A stretch of 64,000 nt of DNA from Mycolicibacterium rufum (GCF_022374875.2 NZ_CP092427.2:434001-498000); one strand, 5' to 3'. Positions 19,401-33,775 are shown, numbered from the stretch's first letter. A program made the numbers and translations. Notes: generated by a model from the sequence alone, not told the origin.

Positions 19401-20645
19401 GTGGGAGACCGACCGATTGACCCGACGACGTTCCTGGCCCGGATGGGCGCGGCGATGATCGCCGCCGGCTACCCGATCGGAACGGTGCGGCACACGGTGG
19501 TCACCGCGTCCGACCGGTACGGCGTGACCGGCGAGATGCTGGCGCTGCCCAACCACATCCAGCTGACCGGCGACCGCGGCGAAGGCGGCGCGGTGCAGAT
19601 GAAGAGCGCCGAACGGGACCTGCGCTTCGACCAGACCTTCCCGTTGGCCGCGTTGGTCGGCCGAGCCCGGCACGGGCAGATCAGCCCGCGGGACGGCCTG
19701 GCCGAGCTCGACCGCATCGACGCGATGGAGCCCCGCTTCCCGGCGTGGGCGTTCGTCCTCGGGTACACGCTGCAGAGCGCCGCGTTCGCGCTCATCCTGC
19801 AGCCCAATCCGGTCGCCCTCGGGGCGGCGACGGTCTTCGGCTTCGGCGTCGGGTTGGCCGCGCTGCTGGCGCGCCGCAGCGAGCCGCTCACGCAGCTGCT
19901 CCCGGTGGTCGCCGCGTTCACCGTGGCGCTGTGCTCGTTCACGGCGGGCCGGCTGTTGCACCTGGGCGAGGGCAGCCTGCGGGCGCTGGCCCCGGCGCTG
20001 GTGATGTTCCTGCCCGGCACGGCGATCACGCTGGCGGTCATCGAACTCAGCACCCGGGACATGATCTCGGGCTCGGCGCGCCTGATCGCCGGCGCTATGC
20101 GCTTGGCCCAGTTGGCTTTCGGCATCCTGATCGCCGCGCAGGCGGTCGGGTTGACGACCGACGAACTCAGCGTCGCCGTGGTGGACCGCTTCGGCCCGTG
20201 GGCGCCGTGGCTGGGATGCGCGATCTACGCGGTGGGGCTGTTCCTCTACCACGGCCCGCCCACCCGGTTCATGGGCTGGATGCTGCTGATCCTGTTCGTC
20301 TCCTACACCGGCCAACTGGCGGGCAACGCCGCGCTGGGCAGCTACGCCAGCGGCTTCGGCGGTGGGCTGGCGCTCGCGCTGTGCGCGCTGTTCGTTGCCG
20401 GGCGGCCCGGCACGCCGTCGGCGGCGACGCTGCTGCTGCCCGGCTTCTGGCTGCTGGTGCCGGGGTCGCTGGGCTTCATCGGCGTCACCGAACTGATCGG
20501 CGCCAACAGCTCGGGCGCCGTCGCGGTCACGCTGATCTCGATGATCTCGATCGCCCTGGGCATCCAGGCCGGCCTGCTGCTGTGGAGCGCATGCCGCCAA
20601 GTGGGCGCCACGATCGGGAGCCGGGCGCGATACTCCAGGACATGA
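19401..20645 (+). CDS. Threonine/serine exporter family protein (ThrE-like)
   Basis: A 414-aa membrane protein matching the ThrE family: a soluble N-terminal region (FLARMGAAMIAAGYP, LPNHIQL) followed by about ten hydrophobic segments covering both the ThrE and ThrE-2 halves. Members export threonine and serine in Corynebacterium; the substrate here is inferred. GTG 19401 is preferred over 19392 because of the promoter placement. The TGA overlaps the next start in ATGA. Confidence 0.87.
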   Translation: MGDRPIDPTTFLARMGAAMIAAGYPIGTVRHTVVTASDRYGVTGEMLALPNHIQLTGDRGEGGAVQMKSAERDLRFDQTFPLAALVGRARHGQISPRDGLAELDRIDAMEPRFPAWAFVLGYTLQSAAFALILQPNPVALGAATVFGFGVGLAALLARRSEPLTQLLPVVAAFTVALCSFTAGRLLHLGEGSLRALAPALVMFLPGTAITLAVIELSTRDMISGSARLIAGAMRLAQLAFGILIAAQAVGLTTDELSVAVVDRFGPWAPWLGCAIYAVGLFLYHGPPTRFMGWMLLILFVSYTGQLAGNAALGSYASGFGGGLALALCALFVAGRPGTPSAATLLLPGFWLLVPGSLGFIGVTELIGANSSGAVAVTLISMISIALGIQAGLLLWSACRQVGATIGSRARYSRT

Positions 20646-21286
20646 CCGATTGGGTGATCCCGGCCATCACCGCCTCCGCCAGCTTGCTCGGCACGATGGT
20701 CGGCGGGATCGCCACGTACTGGACGTCGAAGAAGACCCACGAACGGCAGAGCATCGCCGAGGAGGAGCGGCAGAAGTTCGACCTGCTGCGCGACGCGACG
20801 ATCCGGTTCGTCTCGGCGATGACCGAGATCTCGGTGGCCAGTGCCGGTCTCAAAGAGATCTCCGCGGAGTGGACGGAGGTGACGCAGCGGCTGGCGCACG
20901 CCGAGGACCGCGACCATCTGCTCTCCATGGCCCGCAACATCGACCCGACGATCCCCGAGAACCTGGACCGGCTCGCCGTCCTGTTCCGGGTGGTGCGCGC
21001 CACCGGCGTCCTCGAGGACGACATCAAGCGCGCCATCACGCTGCTCACCGAGTTGCGCCTGGTGGCGCCCACCGACATCGCGGACAGCGCGCAGCGCGTG
21101 ATCTACACCGCGTTCGCGCAGGAGATCACCAGCGCGCTCTCCCCGGACCGGCGCAACGCCGCGGTCGATGCGTTCAACGCCGCCATCAACGACTTCGTCA
21201 ACCGGGTGCGGCACTACATGCACGTCGAGGACCACGAGTTCGACGCGATCGACCAGAAGGCGCTGCAGCACCTGCTCGACTTCTAG
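20642..21286 (+). CDS. Membrane-anchored helical protein of unknown function
   Basis: A 214-aa protein with one N-terminal hydrophobic segment (VIPAITASASLLGTMVGGIATYW, residues ~4-26) followed by a charged, predominantly helical domain (THERQSIAEEERQKFDLLRD onward). The layout suggests a signal anchor with a cytoplasmic or periplasmic helical body. I do not recognise a family. It overlaps the ThrE-like gene by ATGA and is probably co-translated with it, so an accessory role in that exporter is possible. It ends 15 bases from the convergent whiA stop. Confidence 0.82.
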   Translation: MTDWVIPAITASASLLGTMVGGIATYWTSKKTHERQSIAEEERQKFDLLRDATIRFVSAMTEISVASAGLKEISAEWTEVTQRLAHAEDRDHLLSMARNIDPTIPENLDRLAVLFRVVRATGVLEDDIKRAITLLTELRLVAPTDIADSAQRVIYTAFAQEITSALSPDRRNAAVDAFNAAINDFVNRVRHYMHVEDHEFDAIDQKALQHLLDF

Positions 21287-21301
21287 CCGGTGGGCTGGCT
21301 G

Positions 21302-22279
21302 TCAGGCGTCCTCGAGCAGATCCGGCGTGACCGCCGACTCGGTGTCGGGGATGCCGTCCTGTTTGGCCTTGCGGTCCGCCATCGACAGCAGCCTCCGGAT
21401 CCGGCCTGCCACCGCGTCTTTGGTCATCGGCGGGTCGGCCAGCCGGCCCAGCTCCTCCAGCGAGGCCTGCCGGTGGGCCACCCGCAGGCTGCCGGCGGCG
21501 GCCAGGTGGTCGGGCACCGTGTCACCGAGGATCTCCAGCGCCCGCTCGACGCGCGCGGCCGCGGCCACCGCGGCCCGCGCCGACCGGCGCAGGTTCGCGT
21601 CGTCGAAATTGGCCAGCCGGTTCGCGGTGGCGCGGACCTCGCGGCGCATACGCCGCTCCTCCCACGTCAGCCGGGTGTCCTGGGCGCCCATCCGGGTCAG
21701 CAGCGCGCCGATCGCCTCCCCGTCGCGCACCACCACGCGGTCGGCCCCGCGCACCTCGCGGGCCTTGGCGCTCACGCCCAGCCGCCGCGCCGCACCGACG
21801 AGTGCCAACGCGGCCTCCGGACCGGGGCAGCTGACCTCCAGCGCCGAGGACCGGCCCGGTTCGGTCAGCGAGCCGTGCGCGAGAAACGCTCCCCGCCAAG
21901 CGGCTTCGGCGTCGGCGACGCTGCCACCGACCACCTGGGCGGGCAGCCCGCGCACCGGGCGGCCGCGCAGGTCCAGCAGGCCGGTCTGGCGCGCCAGCGC
22001 CTCCCCGTCCTTGGCGACGCGGACCACGTAGCGGGTGTTCTTGCGGATGCCGCTGGCCGAGAGCACGTGCACGGCGGCGTTGTAGCCGTACAGGTCGTAG
22101 ATGTCCTTGCGCAGCCGGCGCGCGATGATGCCCAGGTCGACCTCGGCCTCGACCACCACCCGGCCGGAGACGATGTGCAGGCCGCCGGCGAACCGCAGCA
22201 GCGAGGCCACCTCGGCGCGGCGAGCGCTCACCGAATTCACCACGAGCCGGCTGAGCTCATCCTTGACCTCGGCTGTCAT
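21302..22279 (-). CDS. whiA: Sporulation/cell-division transcription regulator WhiA
   Basis: A 325-aa WhiA: an N-terminal LAGLIDADG-homing-endonuclease-like domain ([28 protein letters not shown]) and a C-terminal HTH (near [18 protein letters not shown]). WhiA regulates division genes in actinobacteria. ATG 22279 overlaps the yvcK stop (ATGA) and is preferred to GTG 22285. Last gene of uvrC-rapZ-yvcK-whiA, a strongly conserved Gram-positive cluster. Confidence 0.96.
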   Translation of the reverse strand: MTAEVKDELSRLVVNSVSARRAEVASLLRFAGGLHIVSGRVVVEAEVDLGIIARRLRKDIYDLYGYNAAVHVLSASGIRKNTRYVVRVAKDGEALARQTGLLDLRGRPVRGLPAQVVGGSVADAEAAWRGAFLAHGSLTEPGRSSALEVSCPGPEAALALVGAARRLGVSAKAREVRGADRVVVRDGEAIGALLTRMGAQDTRLTWEERRMRREVRATANRLANFDDANLRRSARAAVAAAARVERALEILGDTVPDHLAAAGSLRVAHRQASLEELGRLADPPMTKDAVAGRIRRLLSMADRKAKQDGIPDTESAVTPDLLEDA

Positions 22280-23295
22280 CGCCACGGGTCGTCACCTCTC
22301 GGTCCGTTCACTGTCGGTGTGGGCACCGCCTGCGGCCTCCCCGTGGGTGTCACGCCCCGTTGCAGAACACCCTCCAGTGCCGCCGCCAACCTCGCCGGGT
22401 CATGTAAAGGTGTACCAGGTCGGCACACGTCGGCGAACTCGACGCGGGCATCGAGGATCGTCGCGGTGCGGCGCAACTGCTCCCGCTCCCGGTCGCTGGG
22501 CACCCGCGACGAGTCGACGATGATGTCGCCCACCGTGAAGTCCGGCGCGTGCTGGGCCAGCACGTGGATGTGCCGTTCCACCGAGAACCCGGCCGTCTCC
22601 CCCGGCTCGGCGACCAGGTTCAGCACCAGCGCCCGCCGCGCCGAGGTGGCCCGCAGCGCGGCCACCAGCTGGGGCACCAGCACATGCGGGATCACGCTGG
22701 TGAACCACGAGCCGGGCCCGAGCACCACCAGGTCGGCGTTCATGATCGCGTCGACCGCCTGGTGCGTGGCGGGCGGATCACCGGGCAGCAACCGCACGCG
22801 GCGCACCTTGCCGACGGTGGTGGCGATCGCGACCTGGCCGCGGATCGCGCGGCTCACCCGCGGATCGGATTCCAGGCCGACGACGTCGGCCTCGATGCTC
22901 AGACCCATCGGGCACATCGGGAGGACCCGGCCCTTGACGCCGAGGATGCGGCCCAGCTCGTCGAGCGCGGCGACCGGATCGGCGAGGACCTCGTTGAGCC
23001 CGGCGAGCATCAGGTTGCCGATGGGGTGCCCGGCCAACGCGCCGCTGCCGCCGAAGCGGTGCTGGATGATGGTGGCCCACAGCCGACCGTGCGGGCTGTC
23101 GGAAGCCAACGCCGCCAACGCCATTCGCAGATCGCCGGGAGGCACCACGTCGAGTTCGCTGCGCAGCCGTCCCGAGGAACCGCCGTCGTCGGCGACGGTG
23201 ACGATCGCGGTGACGTGCGGGGTGATCCGCCGTGCCGCCGACAGGGTGGCATAGAGCCCGTGCCCTCCGCCGAGGGCGACGATGCGCGGGCTCAT
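22276..23295 (-). CDS. yvcK: Gluconeogenesis/cell-shape factor YvcK (CuvA)
   Basis: A 339-aa YvcK/CofD-like protein with a nucleotide-sugar-binding Rossmann fold: [12 protein letters not shown] (residues 6-17), [32 protein letters not shown] and [10 protein letters not shown]. In mycobacteria (CuvA) it is needed for growth on some carbon sources and for cell-wall homeostasis. ATGA overlaps join it to rapZ before and whiA after. The last ~30 residues are Pro/Thr-rich and variable. Confidence 0.95.
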   Translation of the reverse strand: MSPRIVALGGGHGLYATLSAARRITPHVTAIVTVADDGGSSGRLRSELDVVPPGDLRMALAALASDSPHGRLWATIIQHRFGGSGALAGHPIGNLMLAGLNEVLADPVAALDELGRILGVKGRVLPMCPMGLSIEADVVGLESDPRVSRAIRGQVAIATTVGKVRRVRLLPGDPPATHQAVDAIMNADLVVLGPGSWFTSVIPHVLVPQLVAALRATSARRALVLNLVAEPGETAGFSVERHIHVLAQHAPDFTVGDIIVDSSRVPSDREREQLRRTATILDARVEFADVCRPGTPLHDPARLAAALEGVLQRGVTPTGRPQAVPTPTVNGPRGDDPWR

Positions 23296-24182
23296 TCGCG
23301 ACCCAGATCCCGGTGCAGCACCCGCACCGTCAGTGCCGCGTCCTGCAGCCTCTCCGCGAGCGCCTCCGCCATCGCCACACTGCGGTGCTTACCCCCGGTG
23401 CAGCCGATAGCCACGGTCATGTAGCGCTTCCCCTCCCGCCGATAGCCGTCGATCACGACGTCCAACAGCTGATGGTAGGAGTCGAGGAACTCCACGGCGC
23501 CGGGTTGGCCGAGGACGTAATCGCGGACATCGGCATGCTGGCCGGTGTGCGGACGAAGATTGTCCACCCAGTGCGGGTTGGGCAGGAACCGGACGTCCAT
23601 GACGGTGTCGGCGTCCATCGGCAGCCCGTACTTGTAGCCGAACGACTCGACCGTCACGTTGGTGTTGGCGACGCTCTCGGCCGCGAAGGCCCGTTCGATG
23701 CTCTCCCGCAACCCGTGCACCGACAGCGATGAGGTGTCGATGACCAGGTCGGCGGCGGCCCGCACCGGGGCCAGCAGGGCGCGCTCGGCCGCGATCCCTT
23801 CCGCGAGCGTCTGGTTGCCCTGCAGCGGGTGACTGCGCCGGTTCTGCTCGTAGCGCCGGACCAGGATGTCGTCGGACGCCTCGAGGAACACCACGCGCGG
23901 AGCGATGTCGCGCGCCGCCAGCTCGCTGCGCACCCCGTCCAGGTCACCGGTGAACCCGCGGGACCGCACGTCCATCACGACCGCCAGCTGGGTGATCCGC
24001 GACCCCGCGGCCAGGCCGAGGTCGACCATCCGCGCGATCAGCTCCGGCGGCAGGTTGTCCGCGACATACCAGCCCAGATCCTCGAGGACCTTCGCCGCTG
24101 TTCCGCGACCCGCACCCGAGAGCCCCGTCACGAGGACCACGTCGATACCGCCGGATTCGGTGTGCATGCCCGCTTCTGTCAT
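23292..24182 (-). CDS. rapZ: RNase adapter/nucleotide-binding protein RapZ
   Basis: A 296-aa RapZ (YvcJ) protein with an N-terminal P-loop region and the C-terminal domain signature [14 protein letters not shown] (near residue 255), which binds glucosamine 6-phosphate in the E. coli protein. The P-loop reads GLSGAGRGT (20-28): the Lys and Ser of GxxxxGK[ST] are Arg and Gly, so nucleotide hydrolysis may be weak or absent; from memory this is typical of mycobacteria. The ATG overlaps uvrC by ATGA. Regulatory partners in mycobacteria are unknown because GlmY/GlmZ sRNAs are absent. Confidence 0.94.
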   Translation of the reverse strand: MTEAGMHTESGGIDVVLVTGLSGAGRGTAAKVLEDLGWYVADNLPPELIARMVDLGLAAGSRITQLAVVMDVRSRGFTGDLDGVRSELAARDIAPRVVFLEASDDILVRRYEQNRRSHPLQGNQTLAEGIAAERALLAPVRAAADLVIDTSSLSVHGLRESIERAFAAESVANTNVTVESFGYKYGLPMDADTVMDVRFLPNPHWVDNLRPHTGQHADVRDYVLGQPGAVEFLDSYHQLLDVVIDGYRREGKRYMTVAIGCTGGKHRSVAMAEALAERLQDAALTVRVLHRDLGRE

Positions 24183-26221
24183 CCCGTCACTGTGCTTCGA
24201 TCATCGTCGATCACCGTCACCGCCGCGTCCGGTTCGGGTGGTGAATCCCCGACGTCGGCCGTTTCCCCACCCGGTTCCGCGCCAAATTCCACGCCCAATG
24301 CCTCCAGCACCGCGCGGGCCGTGGCCACTCCGATGCCGGGCACCGTGGTGATCTCCTCGACGGTGGCCTGGCGCAGTCGCGCGACCGAGCCGAAGTGGGT
24401 CACCAGCGCCTTGCGCCGGTGTTCCCCGAGGCCGCGCACCGAATCCAGTGCCGAGGCCGTCATCCGCTTGGAGCGCTTGCTGCGGTGGTAGCTGATCGCG
24501 AACCGGTGCGCCTCGTCGCGCACCCGCTGCAGCAGATAGAGACCTTCGCTGTTGCGGGGGAAGATGACCGGGTCCGGCTCCGACGGCACCCACACTTCTT
24601 CGAGACGTTTGGCCAGGCCGATCACCGCGACGTCGGTGATGCCGAGATCGTCGAGCACTGCGGCCGCGGCGTTGACCTGCGGGGCGCCGCCGTCGACGAC
24701 GAAGAGGTTGGGCGGGTAGGCGAAACGTCGCGATCTCCCCTCGGCGATCAGGTCGCCGGGCTGCTGGGTGTCGCGCAGATGGCGGTGGAAGCGGCGGCGG
24801 GTGACCTCGGCGATCGAGGCCACGTCGTCGGAGCGTCCGTCCCCCGCCGCCTCCCGGATCGCGTAGTGCCGGTAGTCGGATTTCTTCGCCAGGCCGTCCT
24901 CGAAAACCACCAGCGAAGCCACCACGTCGGTGCCCTGCACGTGGCTGATGTCCACGCACTCGATGCGCAGCGGCGCGTCCTCGAGCCCGAGCGCGTCCTG
25001 AATGCTCTGCAGCGCAGCGCTTCTCGCGGTGAAGTCGCCGGCGCGCTTGAGCTTGTGCTGGTTCAGCGCCTGTTCGGCGTTGCGCTGCACCGTCTCGGCC
25101 AGCGCCCGTTTGTCGCCGCGCTGGGCGACCCGCAGCGACACCCGTGACCCACGTAGCTGGGACAACCACGTCTCCAGTTCCGCGGACGTCTCGGGCAGCA
25201 CCGGCACGAGCACCTGCTTGGGCACCGGGTTGGTGCTCTCGTCGCCACCCTCGTCGGCGGCGCCGTCGAGGGCGACCTGATCGCCGTAGAACTGCGTGAG
25301 GAATTGCTCGACCAGATAGGACAGCGTGGATTCGCCCGGCTCCCCGGACTTCTCGATGACCCAGCCGCGCTGGCCGCGAACCCGTCCGCCCCGGACATGG
25401 AACACCTGGACGGCGGCTTCCAACTCGTCGTCGGCGAACGCCACCACGTCGGCGTCGGTGCCGTCACCGAACACCACGGCCTGCTTTTCCATCGCCCGGC
25501 GCATCGCACCGATGTTGTCGCGCAGCCGGGCGGCCCGCTCGAAGTCGAGCTCCTCGGCCGCGGCGTTCATCTGCTGTTCCATCTCCCGGATGAGCCGGTC
25601 GGTCTTGCCGGCGAGGAAGTCGCAGAAGTCCATCACGATCTGGCGGTGCTGCTCGGCGCTGACCCGCCCGACGCACGGCGCCGAGCACTTGTCGATGTAA
25701 CCCAGCAGGCAGGGTCGGTCAATCTGGCTGTGCCGCTTGAATACTCCCCCTGAGCAGGTGCGGGCGGGGAACACCCGAGTAAGCAGGTCCAGGGTCTCGC
25801 GAATGGCCCAGGCGTGCGAATACGGGCCGAAGTAGCGCACCCCCTTACGGCGTGGGCCGCGGTAGACCTTGAGCCGCGGGTACTCCTCGTTCAGCGTGAC
25901 CGCGAGCACCGGATAGGACTTGTCGTCCCGGTAGCGGATGTTGAACCGGGGATCGAACTCCTTGATCCAGCTGTATTCGAGTTGCAGCGCCTCGACCTCG
26001 GTGGTCACCACCGTCCACTCGACGCTCGCGGCGGTCATCACCATCTGGCGGGTGCGCGGCGCCAGACCCGACAGATCGGCGAAGTAGGAGTTGAGCCGGC
26101 TGCGCAGACTCTTGGCCTTGCCGACGTAGATCACCCGGCGGTGCTGGTCGCGGAAACGGTAGACACCCGGTTCGACGGGAATGGACCCGGGAGCGGGTCG
26201 GTACGTCGCTGGATCGGGCAC
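24179..26221 (-). CDS. uvrC: Excinuclease ABC subunit C
   Basis: A 680-aa UvrC that makes both incisions around DNA lesions recognised by UvrAB. Domains in order: GIY-YIG nuclease (PGVYRF with [13 protein letters not shown], residues ~18-50), Cys-rich block ([23 protein letters not shown]), UVR motif ([14 protein letters not shown] near 225), RNase H-like nuclease ([15 protein letters not shown] near 420) and C-terminal tandem HhH ([18 protein letters not shown]). GTG 26221 is preceded by a -10 at leaderless spacing. It heads uvrC-rapZ-yvcK-whiA. Confidence 0.97.
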   Translation of the reverse strand: MPDPATYRPAPGSIPVEPGVYRFRDQHRRVIYVGKAKSLRSRLNSYFADLSGLAPRTRQMVMTAASVEWTVVTTEVEALQLEYSWIKEFDPRFNIRYRDDKSYPVLAVTLNEEYPRLKVYRGPRRKGVRYFGPYSHAWAIRETLDLLTRVFPARTCSGGVFKRHSQIDRPCLLGYIDKCSAPCVGRVSAEQHRQIVMDFCDFLAGKTDRLIREMEQQMNAAAEELDFERAARLRDNIGAMRRAMEKQAVVFGDGTDADVVAFADDELEAAVQVFHVRGGRVRGQRGWVIEKSGEPGESTLSYLVEQFLTQFYGDQVALDGAADEGGDESTNPVPKQVLVPVLPETSAELETWLSQLRGSRVSLRVAQRGDKRALAETVQRNAEQALNQHKLKRAGDFTARSAALQSIQDALGLEDAPLRIECVDISHVQGTDVVASLVVFEDGLAKKSDYRHYAIREAAGDGRSDDVASIAEVTRRRFHRHLRDTQQPGDLIAEGRSRRFAYPPNLFVVDGGAPQVNAAAAVLDDLGITDVAVIGLAKRLEEVWVPSEPDPVIFPRNSEGLYLLQRVRDEAHRFAISYHRSKRSKRMTASALDSVRGLGEHRRKALVTHFGSVARLRQATVEEITTVPGIGVATARAVLEALGVEFGAEPGGETADVGDSPPEPDAAVTVIDDDRSTVTG

Positions 26222-26227
26222 GGACCC

Positions 26228-26233
26228 AGGTTA
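26228..26233 (-). promoter_or_regulatory. -10 element of uvrC (leaderless)
   Basis: TAACCT on the minus strand, 6 bases before GTG 26221. It would drive the uvrC-rapZ-yvcK-whiA unit. Confidence 0.6.
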
Positions 26234-26270
26234 CTGCGACCCTCCGACCGGGTAGAGCGAGAAGGTGGGG

Positions 26271-26340
26271 GTGCGGACCGTGACCTCGTCCCGGGTGTGG
26301 GCAGGGGTGCTCGCTGCCGTGCTGGTCTGCGGCGGTTGCG
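26271..26340 (+). other. Signal-peptide-like segment out of frame with the downstream transferase
   Basis: GTG 26271 is preceded by GAGAAGG at a suitable distance and encodes VRTVTSSRVWAGVLAAVLVCGGCG in two short pieces: a basic start, a hydrophobic core and a Cys-containing end, as in lipoprotein or Sec signals. This frame runs on only to a stop at 26456 as Arg-rich nonsense. The gamma-glutamyltransferase body lies one base over, and that frame is open from 26284 but has no ATG or GTG before 26374. A one-base insertion (or two-base deletion) near 26320-26342 would explain it. Confidence 0.6.
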
Positions 26341-26373
26341 GCGCCCGAGACCGCGACCGGTTACCGCACCGGC

Positions 26374-28078
26374 ATGACACCGGTGCGCACCGGCCGGTAC
26401 GCCGTCGCGACCGCCAACCCGCTGGCCACCCGCGCCGCCTGCGAGGTGCTGCGTGACGGCGGCACGGCCGCCGACGCCCTGGTCGCCGCTCAGGCCGTGC
26501 TGGGCCTCGTCGAACCCCAGTCCTCCGGGATCGGCGGCGGCGGATTCCTGCTGTATTACGACGCGGCCGCCAGATCCGTGCAGGCGTTCGACGGCCGGGA
26601 GGTCGCCCCCGCCGCGGCGACCGAGAACTATCTGCGCTGGGTGTCCGACACCGACCGGACGGCGCCGAAACCCGATGCGCGCGGCTCCGGACGATCCATC
26701 GGAGTGCCGGGCATCGTGCGGATGCTCGCCGACGTGCATACCGCGCACGGCCGGCATCCGTGGCGGGATCTGTTCACCCCGGCGGTCCGGCTCGCGGACG
26801 ACGGCTTCGACATCAGCCCCCGGTTGGCGGCCGCCATCGCCGACGCGGCGTCGAAGCTGCGCCTCGACGCCCAGGCGGGCGCGTACTTCCTCGCCCCGGA
26901 CGGCTCGCCGCGGTCGGCCGACACCCGGCTGACCAACCCGGCGTACGCAAAGACGTTGGGCGCCATCGCGACCGACCCGGCCGCGCTCTATACCGGGCCG
27001 ATCGCCGCCGACATCGTCGCGGCCGCGGCCGACCCGTCGGGCGGACGCACACCGAGTCTGATGACCGTCGAGGACCTGGCCGGCTACACGGCCAGGACGC
27101 GGGAAGCGTTGTGCACACCGTACCGGGGCCGCCAGATCTGCGGGATGCCGCCGCCGTCGTCGGGCGGCATCGCGGTGGCCGAGACCCTCGGCGTGCTCGA
27201 GCACTTCACGATGGCCGACCACCGGCCCACCGACCTCGACCGCGACGGGGGCAGGCCCACGGTGCAGGGCGTGCACCTGATCGCCGAGGCGGAGCGACTC
27301 GCCTACGCCGACCGGGACCGCTACGTCGCCGACACCGACTTCGTGCCCCTGCCCGGCGGCTCCCCCGATACCCTGCTGGCCGCCGACTACCTCGCGGGGC
27401 GGGCGGCCCTGATCTCCCCGGACCGCACGATGGGGACGGCCGTGCCGGGCGAGTTCGGCCCGCCGACCGCGCCCGTGCCGCCCGTCCCGGAGCACGGCAC
27501 CAGCCAGGTCAGCATCGTCGACGGGCAGGGCAACGCCGCCTCGCTCACCACGACCGTCGAGTCGGCGTTCGGCTCGTTCCACATGGTCGACGGGTTCCTG
27601 CTCAACAACCAGCTCACCGACTTCTCCGCCGAGCCGGCCGGCGCGGACGGTGCGCCGGTCGCCAACCGGGTCGCGCCGGGAAAACGGCCGCGCAGCACCA
27701 TGGCGCCCACGCTGATCTTCGACGCCGACCCGTCCGGATCCCTGGGGCCGCTGTACGCCGTCACCGGCTCGCCGGGCGGCTCCACGATCATCCAGTTCGT
27801 CGTCAAAACGGTTGTCGGCCTGCTGGATTGGGGTATGGATCCGCAACAGGCCGTGTCGATGGTGGACTTCGGCGCCGCCAATTCACCGACGACGAACGTC
27901 GGCGGGGAACATCCGGCCATCGACATCTTTGACGACGGCAGGCACGACCCGCTACTCACCGGTCTGCGCGACCTCGGCCATCAGGTCGACATCGCCGACC
28001 AGTCCAGCGGTCTGTCGGCGATCGTGCGGTCCGATCCCGGCTGGGTGGGCGGTGCCGAACCGCGCCGGGAGGGTGCCG

Positions 28079-28098
<20 letters not shown>
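26374..28098 (+). CDS. ggt: Gamma-glutamyltransferase, export signal apparently frameshifted
   Basis: 574 codons covering a complete gamma-glutamyltranspeptidase body (transfer or hydrolysis of the gamma-glutamyl group of glutathione-like substrates, normally outside the membrane). Visible are PQSSGIGGGGFLLY and SGGIAVAETLGVLEH in the large subunit. The autoprocessing/catalytic Thr lies in HGTSQVSIVD, with NNQLTDFS and GSPGGSTIIQFV in the small subunit. ATG 26374 is the only standard start in this frame, but it lacks a signal peptide and has in-frame, protein-like sequence upstream (APETATGYRTG). The natural N-terminus is probably the segment at 26271 in another frame. The 3' end overlaps the convergent PH-domain gene by 20 bases. 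Confidence 0.85.
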
Positions 28099-31417
<3,319 letters not shown>

Positions 31418-31424
31418 GATGCCC

Positions 31425-31430
31425 AGCCTA
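31425..31430 (-). promoter_or_regulatory. -10 element of ribE (leaderless)
   Basis: TAGGCT on the minus strand, 7 bases before GTG 31417. Confidence 0.6.
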
Positions 31431-31490
31431 GGCCCCCTCCCGGCGACCGATCCCGCGCAGCGGAGAACACGGCCCCCTCGTCGCACCCTC

Positions 31491-31496
31491 TACGAT
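31491..31496 (+). promoter_or_regulatory. -10 element of lprG-P55 (leaderless)
   Basis: TACGAT, 6 bases before ATG 31503. It shares an 85-base intergenic region with the divergent ribE promoter. Confidence 0.6.
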
Positions 31497-31502
31497 GCAG
31501 GC

Positions 31503-32207
31503 ATGCAGACCCGCCTCCTGGCGCTCGTCGCCGCCCTTTTCGCCGTCGTCGCGCTCGTCGCAGGGTGTTCCGGCTCGTCGTCGGAGGATTCCGGCAAAGA
31601 CCTGCCCGACGCCACGACCCTTCTCCGGGAATCCGCCGACACCACCAAGGCGCAGACCAGCGCGCATCTGCAGCTCGCGGTGCAGGGCCAGATCGCCGAG
31701 TTGCCGGTCGAGTCCCTCGAGGGCGATCTCACCCAGAAGCCGGCGGTCGCCGCGAAGGGCACCGCCGACATCGTGTTCCTGGGGCAGAAGCTGCAAGGAG
31801 TCGAGTTCGTCGTGTCCGACGGTGACCTCTACGCCGCGATCACTGCCGGGGGCAGCCTGTCGAACTTCGGGCCCGCCGCCGATATCTACGACGTCGCGGC
31901 GATCTTGAGCCCCGACAACGGGCTGGCCAACGTGCTCGCCAACTTCAACGACGCCAAGTCCGAGGGCCGCGAGACCATCGAGGGCGTCAAGACCGTCCGG
32001 ATCACCGGCAACGTCCGCGCCGACGCGGTCAACAAGATCGCCCCCCAGATCGCGGCCACCGGCCCCGTCCCGGGCACCGCCTGGGTCACCGAGGACGGCA
32101 ACCACGAGCTGATGCAGGCCCGGCTCGAACCCACCCCCGGCAACAGCGTCACGATGACGCTGTCGAAGTGGGGCGAGCCGGTGACGGTCGCCAAGCCGGC
32201 GGTGTGA
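31503..32207 (+). CDS. lprG: Lipoarabinomannan/triacylglycerol carrier lipoprotein LprG
   Basis: A 234-aa lipoprotein with a short signal and lipobox LVAGC (Cys22), followed by the LppX/LprG fold ([19 protein letters not shown], then SDGDLYAAI and a C-terminal [11 protein letters not shown]). LprG binds triacylated glycolipids in a hydrophobic pocket and, with the P55 exporter, moves lipids to the outer envelope of mycobacteria. ATG 31503 fits the signal and the promoter. Its TGA overlaps the ATG of the exporter by one base (TGATG). Confidence 0.95.
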   Translation: MQTRLLALVAALFAVVALVAGCSGSSSEDSGKDLPDATTLLRESADTTKAQTSAHLQLAVQGQIAELPVESLEGDLTQKPAVAAKGTADIVFLGQKLQGVEFVVSDGDLYAAITAGGSLSNFGPAADIYDVAAILSPDNGLANVLANFNDAKSEGRETIEGVKTVRITGNVRADAVNKIAPQIAATGPVPGTAWVTEDGNHELMQARLEPTPGNSVTMTLSKWGEPVTVAKPAV

Positions 32208-33775
32208 TGCACAGCGCGCCGGCGGCGACCGCCGCAGCTGGGACGACGAACCGCCGCATCGCGATCAGCGCGGGCAGCCTCGCGGTGGTGCTCGGCGCGC
32301 TCGACACCTACGTCGTCGTCACGATCATGACCGACATCATGCGTGACGTCGGGATCGGCGTGAACCAGATCCAGCGGGTCACGCCGATCATCACCGGCTA
32401 CCTGCTGGGCTACATCGCCGCGATGCCGCTGTTGGGCCGGGCATCGGACCGGTTCGGCCGCAAGATGCTGATCCAGGTCAGCCTCGCCGGTTTCGCGCTC
32501 GGCTCGGTGATCACCGCGATGTCGACGGATCTGACGGTGCTGGTGATCGGCCGGGTGGTGCAGGGCACCGCCAGCGGCGCGCTGCTGCCGGTCACGCTGG
32601 CCCTGGCCGCCGACCTGTGGGCGGCCCGCAACCGGGCCGCCGTGCTCGGCGGGGTGGGTGCGGCCCAGGAGCTGGGCAGTGTGTTGGGCCCGCTGTACGG
32701 CATCACGCTGGTGTGGGCGTTCGGACACTGGCAGTCGGTGTTCTGGGTCAACGTGCCGCTCGCGGTCATCGCGATGGTGATGATCCACTTCAGCCTGCCG
32801 TCGCGGTCCCGCGGCGAGGATCCGCAGAAGGTCGATGTGATCGGCGGCCTTCTGCTCGCGGTCGCGCTGGGGCTGGCCGTCGTCGGGCTGTACAACCCGC
32901 GGCCCGACGGCAAGCAGGTGCTGCCCAGCTGGGGTGTGCCGGTGCTGATCGCCGCCGCCGTGGCCGCGGTTGCGTTCTTCGTGTGGGAGAAAGTGGCCCG
33001 CACCCGGCTGCTGGACCCGGCCGGTGTTCACTTCCGGCCGTTCCTGGCGGCGCTGGGCGCCTCGCTGACCGCCGGCGCGGCCCTGATGGTCACACTGGTC
33101 AACGTCGAACTGTTCGGCCAGGGCGTGCTCGGCCAGGACCAGAACGAGGCCGCCTTCCTGCTGCTGAGGTTCCTGATCGCGCTGCCGATCGGCGCCCTGG
33201 TGGGCGGCTGGGTGGCCACCCGCCTCGGCGACCGGATCGTCGCGTTCACCGGCCTGCTGATCGCCGCGGGCGGCTATCTGCTGATCTCGAAATGGCCCGT
33301 CGACCTGCTTGCCGCGCGCCACGACCTGGGCTTCCTCCACCTGCCCGTCCTCGACACCGACCTGGCGATCGCGGGGTTCGGCCTCGGCCTGGTCATCGGC
33401 CCGTTGACGTCGGCGACACTGCGGGTGGTGCCCGCGGCCCAGCACGGCATCGCGTCGGCGGCCGTGGTGGTGGCCCGGATGATCGGCATGCTGATCGGTA
33501 TCGCGGCGCTGTCAGCCTGGGGGCTGTACCGGTTCAACCAGCACCTCGCCAGCCTTCCCGCCAACACCGGCGGCAACAGCCTGGCGGAGCGCCTGGCCGC
33601 GGAAGCGCACCGTGTGCGGGAGGCCTACGTGCTGCAGTACGCCGAGATCTTCTCGATCACGGCGATCGTGTGCGTGGTGGGGGCGCTGCTGGGGCTGCTG
33701 ATCAGCGCCAAGCACGAGCAGGCCGACGAGCCCGAGGAGCTTCAGCAGCGCTCGAGTCCGCGGCCCATCAGCTGA
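32207..33775 (+). CDS. MFS exporter P55 (LprG partner)
   Basis: A 522-aa major facilitator with about 14 hydrophobic segments (DHA2-like layout). Asp33 lies in the first membrane segment (LDTYVV), motif [11 protein letters not shown] is at residues 77-86, and motif C-like [14 protein letters not shown] lies near 155. In M. tuberculosis the homologue (Rv1410c/P55) exports triacylglycerol and drugs together with LprG. ATG 32207 is one base into the lprG stop. The last 34 bases are overlapped by a 58-codon gene on the other strand. Confidence 0.95.
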   Translation: MHSAPAATAAAGTTNRRIAISAGSLAVVLGALDTYVVVTIMTDIMRDVGIGVNQIQRVTPIITGYLLGYIAAMPLLGRASDRFGRKMLIQVSLAGFALGSVITAMSTDLTVLVIGRVVQGTASGALLPVTLALAADLWAARNRAAVLGGVGAAQELGSVLGPLYGITLVWAFGHWQSVFWVNVPLAVIAMVMIHFSLPSRSRGEDPQKVDVIGGLLLAVALGLAVVGLYNPRPDGKQVLPSWGVPVLIAAAVAAVAFFVWEKVARTRLLDPAGVHFRPFLAALGASLTAGAALMVTLVNVELFGQGVLGQDQNEAAFLLLRFLIALPIGALVGGWVATRLGDRIVAFTGLLIAAGGYLLISKWPVDLLAARHDLGFLHLPVLDTDLAIAGFGLGLVIGPLTSATLRVVPAAQHGIASAAVVVARMIGMLIGIAALSAWGLYRFNQHLASLPANTGGNSLAERLAAEAHRVREAYVLQYAEIFSITAIVCVVGALLGLLISAKHEQADEPEELQQRSSPRPIS

